Below are positions 36,867-47,968 of a stretch of DNA of 64,000 nt, one piece after another. Source of the DNA: Hypoxylon rubiginosum. Lineage: Eukaryota; Ascomycota; Sordariomycetes; Xylariales; Hypoxylaceae. The stretch's first letter is position 1; each line of letters opens with the position of its first letter. A program made the translations under genes and the position numbers. The DNA lies in the NCBI GenBank assembly GCA_902806565.1, contig CADCXA010000034.1, positions 62,001 through 126,000 on the forward strand. Reading direction: 5' to 3'. The notes under the pieces are model-generated. The model saw nothing but the letters and a program-made list of their open reading frames with translations, made no database searches and had not been told where the DNA came from.

Positions 36867-38716
36867 ATGACTCAACCGCCCTGGCAAGGAGACAAGTTAG
36901 TTCAAGAATCATCGAAGCTTTTGTCTGAGAAGAGTTAACACAGCACAGGGTACCCGAACACCCGTCACAAGTCAACCTACACCCAGAAAGGAGGCTGCCA
37001 GGCCTATTCTTTACGATACCTACATCACATCAATCCACCAACAATAGCAACGGCCAAAATCCTCCCTTACCAACACCTATGCAAACTTCCTCATCCTCCA
37101 TGTATCTCTCTGTGCCTCCGATAAATCCGCCCTACGGAGAATGGTCGAGGAATAGCATAGATTGGGAGAGTTATGGATCGTCGGCGCAAATGGGACCGGG
37201 ATTAGGAGACACCCAAATGAATAATAGTAAGAAAGATAGGCCTATTAGAAGCAGTAAGATAGAAGGACTCGCTGACCTCGTCTTAGACCACTATGGGTCG
37301 GATCCGGTGCCAAATCAGTGGATGCTGAACCGCCATAACCCAAGTCTCAACACTCTTAATAGTGCCCCAAATCTACCCAACCACACGTCCGCGACTCAGA
37401 ATGGATCAAGTTTCTCTAATACACTTGGGCCGCTTCCAAACGGCCCCTCGTCCGAGCAATTCAACGAGACTGACGCCGAATCGTCCCCTTCTCAGAATGA
37501 TTATGGGGAGTCTAGCAAGTCGCTCGGGACGCCACGGTCAAGAAGGCTCAAAGGCAGACCTAGAGTGGGTACACTCAACAACCAAAGCGTCCGCAAGTCG
37601 ACGGCACTGGGCAGTAATAACAAATCAAAACCAATGAAATGGGAAAAAGGCATGAAAGAGAAGCAGATCCCGGATAATGCCTCGGAGCAGGAAATAGAAG
37701 AGTTGAGATTGCACAACAAGCAAGTGGGCCAAGCCAGAAAGGAACATACTCGTAACCAGAACCGGATCTCCGCGCAGAGGAGCCGGCAGAAAAAGCAGGA
37801 AAACCTCGAGAACGCCCTAGCGCGGGTCCAAGTGCTCGAGAATCAGGTCGCAAATCTGCGGGATGATAACCAGAGGCTGCAAAATGAAAACCAGAGGCTG
37901 CGCGAACAAGTAGTCGTGCAGGAGCATCACATAAGGAACCAGATGTATAGGCGGCAGGGCATGCAGCCACAGACCTTCAACCCTTACGCACCTCTGCCGA
38001 GGCTCAACGTCCCCAGCCCGATGCCGCCTCCTGGCTCTGCGCAGTATCCAACCCCCATGCCGGGTCCGGCGTCTTCTCCGGCTGCGGCCTCCACCCCCAC
38101 TTCGAGTTCCGCGCAGTACGGGGGCTATATGCAGCAGCAGCGGCCTCAGTCAAATCTACCGACACCGAATCCCAACATGTACCAGAATATGATGGCACCT
38201 CAGAGTTCCCTGCAGAATTCCATGCAGCCCCATAACTCCATGCAGCCTCAGAATCCTGTCCAGCCTCCTCAGGGCACAGTCCAGGCGCAGAGTACTACGA
38301 CGCAGATGAGCTTTGGCTACGGCCTTGGTGCATCCAACGGCAACTCCCAAGCGCCTTCTCACGAACAGCAAGGCAACACTCCGGGGAACGCGTCGGGGAA
38401 CCTCCAAGGTCTCCAGGGGGACTCCCAAGGGAACCCTCCAGGAAGCTTTCAAGGCAACCCGCAGAGCGATCTCCAAGGGGGGAACGCACAGGGGAACTTC
38501 TCCAACAACCTCTCCGAGGAACCCCCCGAGCATGCCCACGGGGACTTCCTCGGAGATCCTATGGAGCAAGACCAGGATCAAGACCAGCAGGATCAGGACC
38601 AGTCTGGCGGAGGCATGTTCGAACTCGGACCGATCGACCCGGAGCTGGAGTTCAACACCTTCGGCTCGCCGTCGATCCACAGAAGTCCGACCCAGAACCC
38701 GTCGAATGCTGGCTAG
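36867..38716 (+). CDS. bZIP transcription factor, Q/N/P-rich (two exons, 598 aa)
   Basis: Putative nuclear basic leucine zipper regulator. Exons are 36867-36895 (29 nt: MTQPPWQGD plus two bases of a Lys codon) and 36949-38716; the 53-nt intron has GTTAGT and CACAG ends. The upstream exon is needed because no ATG precedes the conserved VPEHPSQVNLHPERRLPG stretch. The basic region RNQNRISAQRSRQKK (N-x7-R intact) lies at about residues 278-292, followed by a zipper with leucines at heptad spacing (LENQVANLRDDNQRL continuing to LREQV). The N-terminal half is Ser/Asn/Pro-rich. The C-terminal half is Gln/Pro/Met-rich with imperfect repeats around QGN and PQN motifs (about residues 480-540), ending in an acidic DQDQDQQDQDQ run. 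Target genes are unknown; I do not recognise a named orthologue. Confidence 0.88.
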
Positions 38717-40334
38717 TGAGCAGCAGTTGAGAGGGAGCGATGTGCGAACGGACAGGATATACTTAACTTGGCAGATTGATTATATCTCGTATTTTTATTG
38801 TTAGACGCTGGTTTACCGTTTGGGTTTTTCGGTATTTTTCGTCTTCCTTCTGGCGCCTGATGCAGGGCTGTTGGACACGTGGGTAGGAGGTAGGGTGCGC
38901 GTTTCCGGTGCGGGCGACTGGCACAAATGGGCATACGGGCATATGGGGAATACCAAGGGGTTTGGTATTGACAGGTTATTATCTTCTTGCAACTTCTAGC
39001 AACTTCTTCTTGCGGCGCCTTCTTGCGACGACTAGTAATCAGAATCTTTTTAATTTTGATTGATTTTAGACTATGTTGATCGGTTACTGACCTAAACTAT
39101 GTGGCTTCGTAGCCCTTTGGGACCTCAGTAGCTAGGTTGAGAGCTCGTCACGCAACAGCGTCGGCGTTCCCGTATCGCTAGGCTCGCATCGCGACATTTG
39201 GGAGAGATGCCAACGGTGTTCGGCATCGAGCAAAGTGACGTGAACTTGTTTCCGCCTTTTCCTTAGAATATGTGTTAGCCCGTGGTGAGAGTCCATCAGA
39301 CTTGAAGAGTGCCTCGAAGCCAGGCATGCGTGAAGAGTCTCGAAGTGAGCAACAATAATGAATACGATAAGGAAGCGATGGGGTTTGGCCTCTGTTATGT
39401 TCGATGTGAGGAATAGCAAAGGTACCGAGGGGTGTCTCCCCGTAGAAGCCAACAAGCATTCCTAAGAGGAGAAAGAGGAGAAATGAATAAAACTCGTGTC
39501 TATGGCTGCAGGAAGCATGGTAATTATATAGGAACTGTTTGTGGTCGATGACAGCGTATTGACGAGGAGACTATTCGAGGAATATTGGTGGAAAGGAAAC
39601 GTTAAACACAGGTGGGGAGGCATGAGCCATAGTCGATGAAGAGGATAGACGGCGTGAAAATAATGTTGACGAGGTGTGGCTAAGGAAATGTGTCGACGTA
39701 GTCTTGAATCTGATGCGACTCTCGTGACAATGAGTCCTATTTGTGACCTTTGTGGGTCTACACGAAATATCAAACCTGTGTCCCTTCTGAAAAAAATACC
39801 ACACACTAGAAAAGCCAAATTGAACTCTGATTGTTCTCATGCCAGCCGGTCTTATAGGGATATGTGAATGATCGTCTCCTCCCTAAGTACATCCGTTATG
39901 AACGAGCCCCCTTTTTACTGCTTACGTAAGTGATCAGCCCCTGAATACAAAAGAATCACCCCTAATCATATCTTGAAGCAATCTTAGATTAACCATAATC
40001 CTTTAGTTTCATCAACTTCTGCTTCCAAAAATATGCCGAAGGGGAAGTTATATTCACATTGGTAGTAATGTGGATTGGTTTAGGTACCAACTCATTACCA
40101 GTATACTACCTAGGTGGTGGCGCACTAGATCTATCTACACCGGATGACAATCATCATGATCTATGATTTAGTCGTTGCCAGCAATACCAACGTTGTTTGC
40201 GGCTAAAACACGATTTGATTCGTAAGTATCCACAACATATTCAAGCCTTAGCGATGATTCACAGTACATCATAGAATATTAGAACGATTCACGTCGCACC
40301 CTGCAAGATGGTGAACTAGAAGGATTTCTATTGA
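38717..40334. other. Gene-free region downstream of bZIP gene
   Basis: 1.6 kb with the bZIP 3' UTR and no ORF of coding character. It contains ATACTACCTAGGTGG (40103-40117), one of the dispersed palindromic words. Confidence 0.55.
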
Positions 40335-41030
40335 AGAAAACCCCCCGGCCTACATGTTGTGCAAACTCAGTTCTGCCTTTTGCGTAGGGGGTCCTTGACT
40401 ACCTCTCTATTTGGGATACAGTTAGTTGCGTGGCAACCTCCCGCGGCTCTTTCGAATATCGCTGTCTCCCTAGACGTCTACACTCGGTCACTTTGGAGCA
40501 ATAAACCCTGCATACCAATCCAGCCTACAGTTGGCGAGAAGACGTTTGCCACCGCAGCGGCGGCAAGCTTCAAACTTTTGAGGGAAAACAACGGTATTGA
40601 TAGCTACATCGAGACAATCGGCGAGATAACCGGCTTTAATAGGAACCCTCCTTACGTATTTCTCGACGGCCGGAATGGACCCGAAGATACACTAGGACTC
40701 ATTTCAGCTTTGGTCGTCTCGAAGATACCCCTCGAGGGGGAGGTGATTCGAATAAGCCAGACTAGCGTCTTACTGCTCGGCTTAATACTACTCCCGTCCT
40801 TGTTCGTTATTTTATGTCTTACCTTTCTAAGCCCATACAAAGTTTGGAAATATAGGGGGAAGAATCGTAATGGCGACTCTTAGGAGGCGCCAAAGCGGTA
40901 TTATGCCGCAGAGAGTATTCGTGAGATTATCTCCCTTGGGAGACTCTCAGAGAAGTCGGACAAAGAGGAGATCGTCTGGATGCCAATGACATCGCCACCA
41001 CTCGCTTATGTGCCAGGCACCTATCCCTAA
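40335..41030 (+). pseudogene. Interrupted membrane-protein gene fragment
   Basis: An open frame (about 40335-40883) with no in-frame ATG at its start reads through plausible protein: ALSNIAVSLDVYTRSLW, a Gly/Pro-containing soluble part, then one strong transmembrane helix (SVLLLGLILLPSLFVILCLT) and a basic tail. It stops at TAG 40881-40883, but the same frame continues open for 48 codons with coding-like sequence (EAPKRYYAAESIREIISLG ... SPPLAYVPGTYP) to TAA 41028-41030. The interrupting TAG could be a CAG (Gln) mutated C to T, the change typical of repeat-induced point mutation. An upstream TGA (40332) closes the frame on the left. I read this as the 3' remnant of a decayed membrane-protein gene; family not recognised. 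A small functional gene or an exon of an undetected gene is the alternative. Confidence 0.45.
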
Positions 41031-43061
41031 GAGTGGAATATTAGAGAAGAAAGTCAGTTTGGAACACCATTATTCACTTATCAGTTTTAATCCTACTCCG
41101 GATAACAGGTTTTGGGAGATAATGGATAGCTCTATAATTCTTGATGTTGTATTATTAGTTTTTCTGCTTATATACCTACCTAGTAACTGCCATCTATTCA
41201 TACCTATATATCTACCTAGGTACCTATCTAGGTAATTTCACGAATTACAATATTATGTACAGTATTCCACCCTACGAGTACCTCTATCAAATCTATTTGC
41301 TCTTGACTATCAATAATCTAAGGTTAGGCAAATACTTAGAGGACAGTATGTCATCGAATAAACTACCAAATATCTAGTACCGTTGCTAGAACTCCATTCC
41401 TATCTAGCCTTACGATATCACTTATGACCTCGCACATGACCACTTCCCCAGTGCTGACGTTGTCGTAACGACTCATCTTCTACCACGAAGCTAAGATCCC
41501 ATGTTGGAGGTGATGACCGGCAACAACCCCATGTTGATCTTTGGGTTCAGTTGGTTGGCCGTCACCAAGACACACCACCTACGAACGACGTAAGTCGGTT
41601 CCATTAATTTCGGCCAAGAAATCGATATAGTGTCTTGAGGAGAAACGGGCGTGTCCAGCGCGATCCTTCTCTCCAGCCTTTCCATGACGTACTGGCCGTC
41701 ATATCACTTACCCCAAGAAAGTCAACTCCTCTCGCTGAGATTGGATATATCAAATCCCGAAGTAACGGTCAGCCTGCCATCCGTCCTTTCGTTCTCCAAA
41801 AAGCTTATTTTCCCGCTATGTAGCCCTATTCACGAGTGGTTCGTCCTGGAGCAAATATCCCCCCCGTCTGTCGAATGACGCGACTCGACACACTACGTCT
41901 GCTTACTGATATGGGTTTCATTTTGTGGTGTGGTATTCGACCTCCTGATAGGCTCGATACGTTGGGCTCCGAGCCCTATATTGTTACCCTTTGAGGATAT
42001 GCCATTCTAAGGATGACTCTTGCCTTCCACGGCGTTGTGGCCTCTTTTATTGGTTGGGAACAGGAGAAAGGAGCAAAAAGGGGGGGGGGGGGGGGGGGAG
42101 GAGGAGGAAAGGGGGGGAAAGGGAGGGGAGGAGGAGACGAGGCTAGAACCGGTCGTAGTACAGAAGCCCAAAATAACCCGGCCCAATCCCCAATGCACAT
42201 CAAAACAACACTCCTCTGTCACTCCGCAATGTCGTAATAGGGAGGGGTCACAAATAGGTAAAAAGTATATCTGAGATCTACAGCATTTTATTCAATAGAA
42301 AATGCAAAATAATTTACAAGCTGAAACGGCCCAGGGATGTGGTTGGAATTGGAGCAACCTCTCACACGAACAGATATGACTTCACAGGGTGCTGTGTTCT
42401 TTTCGGTGAACTTCAACTAGCGTTTTGCTTCTCATGTAATTTTTGACAGGCTCTCATAATTCATATTAGATTGAAGATCTCAATATGACACAGCACTTTT
42501 GATTCATCGGTTTTTGTTGAGTACATCCCAAGAGTGACAGCAGAGTGAAACCCGTACACCGAACTTTTCAGTCCTTGACTGTAGCGCTGGATGAGATGAG
42601 AATCAAGACGTCACCATGATGAAAGCAAGGTCTTATTTTCCTCGTCAAGAATTGAAGGTATCATAGCATATGTGAGTAGGTAGCTATGTATTACAATATT
42701 AAGAAATTGCCTCGACCGACAGTCAATAGAATTCGTAAATGTGTACAAGCGAACTGAAAAATGTACGCCCCCAAAGACCCAGCGCTTCCACAAATACCTA
42801 CATGTAGGCAGATTACATGAAAGCAAAAAAGCGAACCCCAAAAAACTCCCACCAGGGAATTCTATGTGTCCCAAACTTATGACGGCGTTCCAGTCATATT
42901 CATTAGTCTTCGTCTCGTAACATAGAAAGGTCTTAATACATTAATTCGAATTGGGCAAAAAATTGAAAGTATCGGTCGGAAATAATACGTGGTAGTGGTA
43001 ATAATAGTAGTTAATAATAAATTGAATTTTAAATGATATTAAATGAAAAAATTGGGTCTGT
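41031..43061. other. Gene-free region with palindromic words and homopurine tract
   Basis: 2.0 kb with no supportable gene. It contains CTACCTAGGTACCTATCTAGGTAA (41212-41235), a 19-G run within a 63-nt homopurine stretch (42075-42137), and an AT-rich end next to the proline-rich gene's 3' side. Confidence 0.55.
42075..42137. repeat. Homopurine tract with 19-nt poly-G run
   Basis: 63 consecutive purines on the + strand including G at 42080-42098 uninterrupted, then GGA/GAA units. Such strands can form G-quadruplex or triplex structures. The exact G count may be affected by sequencing error in homopolymers. Confidence 0.9.
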
Positions 43062-43709
43062 TTAACAATCTCGGATGTACTTCCGATGACGGTGATCTTC
43101 GATGATGATCTCCTGGTCGGAATTCCGGCGGCTCTGCGGCTCGTACCGGCGCGGCGCCTCGATGTAGCGGAAGCTGTCCTGCTGCGGCGGCTGCTGCTGC
43201 TCGATCTCGACGTGGTGTACGTGGTACGGCACGGGAACGCGGACGGGTACCAGCCGCTCGCGCTCGATGTACACCTCGCGATCCCGGCTATGCCTGCCGC
43301 CGCTGCTGTGGCGCGATGTCTTGGACGACTTAGAGCTCCGTGATGAGCTTTTGGAGCTCTTGGATGATCGGCCCGATACGGTCGACTGATCTGGGTCTAC
43401 GTCTACGGCGATGACCTCGATCTCCGTGTCCTGCTCCGGCTCGGGCGGTGGCGGTGGTGGGATGTAGGGAGCCGGCGGGGGAGGAGGTGGCGGTAGAGGC
43501 TCGAGGAAGACTGGCGGCGGTGCGGGTGTGGGTTCCGGGAGCATTATAACCGGGGGTGGAGATGGGGATGGGATAGGCGCGGGAGGAGGCACAATAGTGG
43601 TGACTCGGGTACGAACAGTCTTGCTACCGTTGGTAGGAGGTTCAAGGTAGAGGACCTTCTTGTACTTATGGTAACGCTTCTCGCGGGGCGCTGCATAGTA
43701 GGTAGACAT
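43062..43709 (-). CDS. Proline-rich hypothetical protein (215 aa)
   Basis: Single-exon frame of unknown function. The ATG at 43709 (MSTYYAAPREKRYHKYKKVL) is preferred; the longer frame starts with TTG. The order is a basic, Tyr-rich N-terminus; a roughly 60-residue proline-rich stretch with PPPPPPPAP and IPPPPPPEP; an acidic piece (EIEVIAVDVDPD); a Ser/Lys/Arg-rich repeat (SSKSSKSSSRSSKSSK); and a charged C-terminus with VYIERERLVPVRVPVPYHVHHVEI. There is no signal peptide or membrane helix. The biased composition is not what a random frame in this AT-rich neighbourhood would give, and codon use is GC-leaning relative to the flanks. Homology searching would be weak because of low complexity; the N- and C-terminal 40 residues are the useful queries. 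Confidence 0.65.
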   Translation of the reverse strand: MSTYYAAPREKRYHKYKKVLYLEPPTNGSKTVRTRVTTIVPPPAPIPSPSPPPVIMLPEPTPAPPPVFLEPLPPPPPPPAPYIPPPPPPEPEQDTEIEVIAVDVDPDQSTVSGRSSKSSKSSSRSSKSSKTSRHSSGGRHSRDREVYIERERLVPVRVPVPYHVHHVEIEQQQPPQQDSFRYIEAPRRYEPQSRRNSDQEIIIEDHRHRKYIRDC

Positions 43710-44030
43710 GATGTTAGACTTGTTGTGATAACTTATTGACAAGAATATTTATGTTGCACAAGTAGTAGTATAACGATGATTTTCGAGTGTCGGAGTTATA
43801 ATTCTTGAGAAGAAGAAGAAAAAAGCTAACCTGTTGACGTGTAGAACCACATGGCGGGGACGAGGATCTTGATATGGGAAATTCAAGCTTCGAGGCGTGA
43901 TCGCGATATCGCTTACGTCACGGCAATCTACGGCAATCTAAACCGGATTTTCGTTCGTTCAAGGGAGCAAGGGGAGACCGCTTCTCTATCGATAAGGATG
44001 TGGCTGCAGGATGTAGAGTCTGGGTACGGT

Positions 44031-44062
44031 TTGGCAGGGTCTGGCAGGGTCTGGCAGGGTCT
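44031..44062. repeat. Three tandem copies of a 10-bp unit (TGGCAGGGTC)
   Basis: TTGGCAGGGT followed by two copies of CTGGCAGGGT, then CTAG: a short tandem array in the upstream region of the proline-rich gene. Confidence 0.9.
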
Positions 44063-44273
44063 AGTCCCTTAAAAGTCCCTTATTTACTAGGGCCTTTTCG
44101 GTAAGAGGGGCAGTGCGTGCAGTACGAGCAGGCGCAAAATGCAGTGTAAAGTGCAGTGCAAAGTGCGTGTTAGTGGCGCGTAAGGGGCCACGAGCTAGGG
44201 GGCTTGGGAGGGCTTTTGGAGGCTGTGAAAATGGAAATTCGTAAAAGAGCAAGACCCGTGTGACTGGTTCCCT

Positions 44274-44315
44274 TCGCTAATCGCTAAATCGCTAAGTCGC
44301 AATCGCAAATCGCAA
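44274..44315. repeat. Six degenerate TCGCTAA / TCGCAA units
   Basis: Three TCGCTAA units followed by three TCGCAA units with 0-1 bp between them. Confidence 0.85.
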
Positions 44316-44600
44316 CGAGGATCTGGAATTTCCAGAATTAAAAATTAACTCTTTTTAAAAAAAATTATTACTTCCTTCCAGAGGTCGCTTTCTAGTCTCG
44401 AAAAAAACTCAAGTCAAATTCAAGTCTGGAAGCTGGGAGATAGGAGAATGTTATAAATACTTGAGCGACGGTAAAAAGGCAGCTGTCTCAGTTTGTGCAC
44501 ATTGTGTACACCAGTGTGTACCAGTGCGTACTAACACGAGCCCAACGCAAATCCCGTGGTGATCATCATGACCCCTTGGCAGCTTGGGCTCCGAAAACTT

Positions 44601-47600
44601 GCCACAATCTTTGTTACGCCCTGCTGTTGTGCTGTGAGACCAAGGTCACCCATGCGGGAATCTCATCAGTCTGACAAGGAGTGACATGGTATCACGGGCA
44701 GCCCTGCACACGTCGACATTGGCTTGCATGCCCCTTAGCCCCCTTCTGCCGGCTTCACTCTGCCACTTTCTGCCACCTCTGCTTGCTCTGCCACTCAGGG
44801 GTGGGCAGGGTCACGGTGGAGCCGTCGACCAGGTAAAACCCGACCATTCAGATCCTACACACCATACAGCATCCTACACCTGTTTCATCCATATTATTTA
44901 TTTGGAGAATATTGCCTTTAAATTGATATACGATATCGGCTGTGGATCTGCGCCCGGTTTTCTTCATTGTTTACCTCTCGTAACGGCATATGAATACTTC
45001 ATCTTATCCAATGATATGGAGAAAAGCGGAAATATAGTCTGGTTCATGTCCTCACACAGCCCACGATCAGACGATTGTTTGTTTATCATGGACTTGAACT
45101 AGGAAATGCCACAACCAAACTTAAGACCGGAAGTCATCGTGGGTAATATTCACGCATCAACCTCAACGTGTCCAGAACCGTAACGTCTGCGGAACCTATG
45201 TAGGCAACCTCGTACTTCTCATCAGCCCAGTTAGTCAAACGATTTCCAATCTCGATCACATTCTATTACCATCTGATCTTATCCCTAGACTCTAGGCTGA
45301 GTAAGGACTGGCCACTGTTTTGGAATTCGTCAAATTTTACCGCTCTTGTTCATCGGTATCGGATACCTCCGGATAGTCGGTTGTAATGTTATTTGGCAGT
45401 TATCAAATCTCACTAATCATAATTACTATGGTAAAGCATACTTGTTGGTTGTTTTCATAGCAGTTGCTTGAGTTGCTTAACTCTCAGAAGGTTGTTCATA
45501 GCAGAATGAACCAATGGTCGAATTCCACCTTGCATCGCCAGAGTTTGGCCTATCATGCGTAAGGACAGGCGAATCCTTCTGCTCAGCAACTCGATGAGAT
45601 CCTTTGTTCGAACTGATGCTGTTAATAATGTCTCCCCGTAACTCCTTAGATGTGGAACTGGTTACTCCTCCTGCCAATCAGATGAGCTTTCCCAATAGGG
45701 CTTCGATAGCTTCACCCCTTGCTTCTAGCTACGTGCACTATACTTCATCGTAATTTTTCCGATTGGCCTGCTAAGTGTTTGCAGGCTTTACACTACGTAA
45801 AGTAATACTTGCTTCGTAATAGTATAAGATAGAATTATGGAAAGACTCTAGAACTCTTTTATAAGAAAATATAGAGAGAAAGTTTAAAGTGAACATGAAC
45901 CGAAGACTGAGTAGAGAAGACGAGCAAATTTTATCACATTAGGGTTAATTGATATTTAATTAAGGAGAGAGAACTAAGAGAAGCGAGAGTTGTTATAGCA
46001 GGCGGATTGAAACTAATTAGCACTTTCATCGAGACTGTGAGAGTGGTAGAAGAAAACTAATACCTGTGTGTAAGTTCATTTGGTTAAGTCCTATATAGAT
46101 GATGTTTTCATAGGAACTGCTTCATAGGAACTGTTTTATCTATGTAAGCTCTATTCTGCCATTTTTTTGCAAGAAGTTAATGACCAAAACATTTGAGAGA
46201 AATATGAAAGAAGAAATATCCATATAAATTTACCTAGGTAGATATCAGGTTGATGTAACAAGCAATAATGGAGAGGAGACTATGAGCGAGAAAGGGAACA
46301 ATGCTAACATAGAAGTAACCGATAGGATTACATCGACATAACTATTGCAAAAGATAGAATTCGTAGCATTCATAGGTACGTTCAGGCTACTGTATCTCAT
46401 CCCTGGTAGAGGAATAGGCATTCAGGGGTTACACGATGTTAAAATTCAAGGATAGAAAAGTATTTGCGAACTAAACAACGCAATAACTCCCCACGGGTGA
46501 TAACAAATTTTATCGGGTCGTCTAAGATGTCAAAGGCCAAGTCTTACTTCATAAGCATATTCAAATTACTTACCTTGGGTACTTTCAGAGGTACCTTTAT
46601 TACTCGTGTGCGAACAACAGATCGCAAACCAGAGTTTTTCAAGCTGAACTATACGAACGCTCTCTCTGACATATAAAGTCTCGGATGTTTCATAGTTACC
46701 AGATTACCAAGACACGGTATAGAGCCAATAGCGCTCTCATCGTGTCGCTAAAGCTTACGAAGTTGGTCACGGAAGCAGATATACCGGTTAAGGATGGCTT
46801 TCTCCTTTAACTCTGATATTCTCCTATCGGAATAGCTTATGTAAAGAACACGAGATAACCCAGTAGTAGGGATATAATATATCACAATTAACCACACCCA
46901 GTACGAGGGATCAGAGATCGGATGACGTAGCGGAATTGTAATCTGCGGTAGCATCGTCCCCCCCTACGCCATCGCAATCTACACACAACGCATGCAGCTC
47001 CTGTTGCTTTCGGCACGACACTGTATGCCCAGATCGTCGGCTACTACCGCGGTTACCTCGCCCTTTTTCTTTTGCCCTTGAAAAGCGGATGTGAAAAGTG
47101 GACAAGAAGTGGGATGGGAAAGTTGCAACGAAGCGACGAAAAGGGTTGGGTTTGTTTTTTTTTGAGGCTGAGGATTTTGCTTGGACCCCTGATCTCGATG
47201 CTTCTTCGATGTTCCGCCGACGAGGCCCAGAATCCTGCATGGCGCCCGCCTCCACGGTTAAGCTACAGTAGCCGGTACGTACATAGTAGGCATGTCCTGG
47301 GACAACTCACAAGCCGGAAGCCCCCCTCAAACTCCCCCCCCCCCAAAAGCAAGCCTCCAAGGAGCACTGCGGAGTTACCGGGAGAGGGGTCCCGCCGCCC
47401 CAATCATGCCCCAATCATGCGGGTTACGTACGTCAACATATGCGGTAGCTTTTTCTCCAAGCCACTTGGTAAATCCAAAAAGACCAATTTTTTTGCGCTA
47501 CTAGCAATTGACAAATAAGACAGCTATCGGCAAGCTTTAGTGAACAGTGGCACGCCGTAATAGGATGGTTCTTCGATCATATCGCAGCATTAGGCTGGGC

Positions 47601-47968
47601 TGGCCGGTGGCTACTAATGTACCTTAGGTAGGCAGCTAGTTATGTATGTATGTATGTACGCCTTTCCGTTTCCCTTCGCAGCTTTCGTAACGGAGTAATG
47701 TATGCAATGACCGACAGCACGACGTTATGCACGATGTCTATTATATATTGGGTTTGGTGTAAGGGGATCGTCGAGACGCACCGCATCCGGTAAACCCACC
47801 CAAAAAGAAAATCAGTGCCAACTGGCTTCGGAACCGCAAAGGCGATACTTGCGACGTGGCTGCATGGATTCCGTTCCGATCTAGATTGGAAAAAGCTGCT
47901 GCGACCCGGAAAAGGGGGAGGGAAGAGACGGAAAGGGAAAAAAAAAGGATCCCTGATCTTTTCTTTTT
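44601..47968. other. Gene-poor, AT-rich block (3.4 kb)
   Basis: No supportable gene. The core from about 45780 to 46960 is visibly AT-rich and contains a tandem TTCATAGGAACTG pair (about 46108-46135) and TACCTAGGTA (46231-46240). A (TATG)n run lies at 47641-47658. Small frames on both strands (for example 44686-45102, 46911-47255) have no motifs. It could contain a heavily decayed transposon, but I cannot identify terminal repeats or coding remnants. Confidence 0.5.
47641..47658. repeat. (TATG)n microsatellite
   Basis: Four and a half units of a TATG tetranucleotide repeat, about 310 bp downstream of the CorA-like gene stop. Confidence 0.9.

Larger units (their letters stand above)
43710..44600. 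promoter_or_regulatory. Upstream region of the proline-rich gene, dense in degenerate short repeats
   Basis: Non-coding stretch immediately 5' of the proline-rich ORF. It holds TCTGGCAGGG-type units (44031-44062), GTGCAGT/AAGTGC variants (about 44110-44172), TCGCTAA/TCGCAA units (44274-44315) and GTGTACCAGTG variants (about 44503-44531). Promoter function is positional inference. Confidence 0.5.

Noticed and set aside
44686..45102. 138-codon ORF in the gene-poor region
   Set aside because: No recognisable motif or composition typical of a protein; length is within chance for this base composition.
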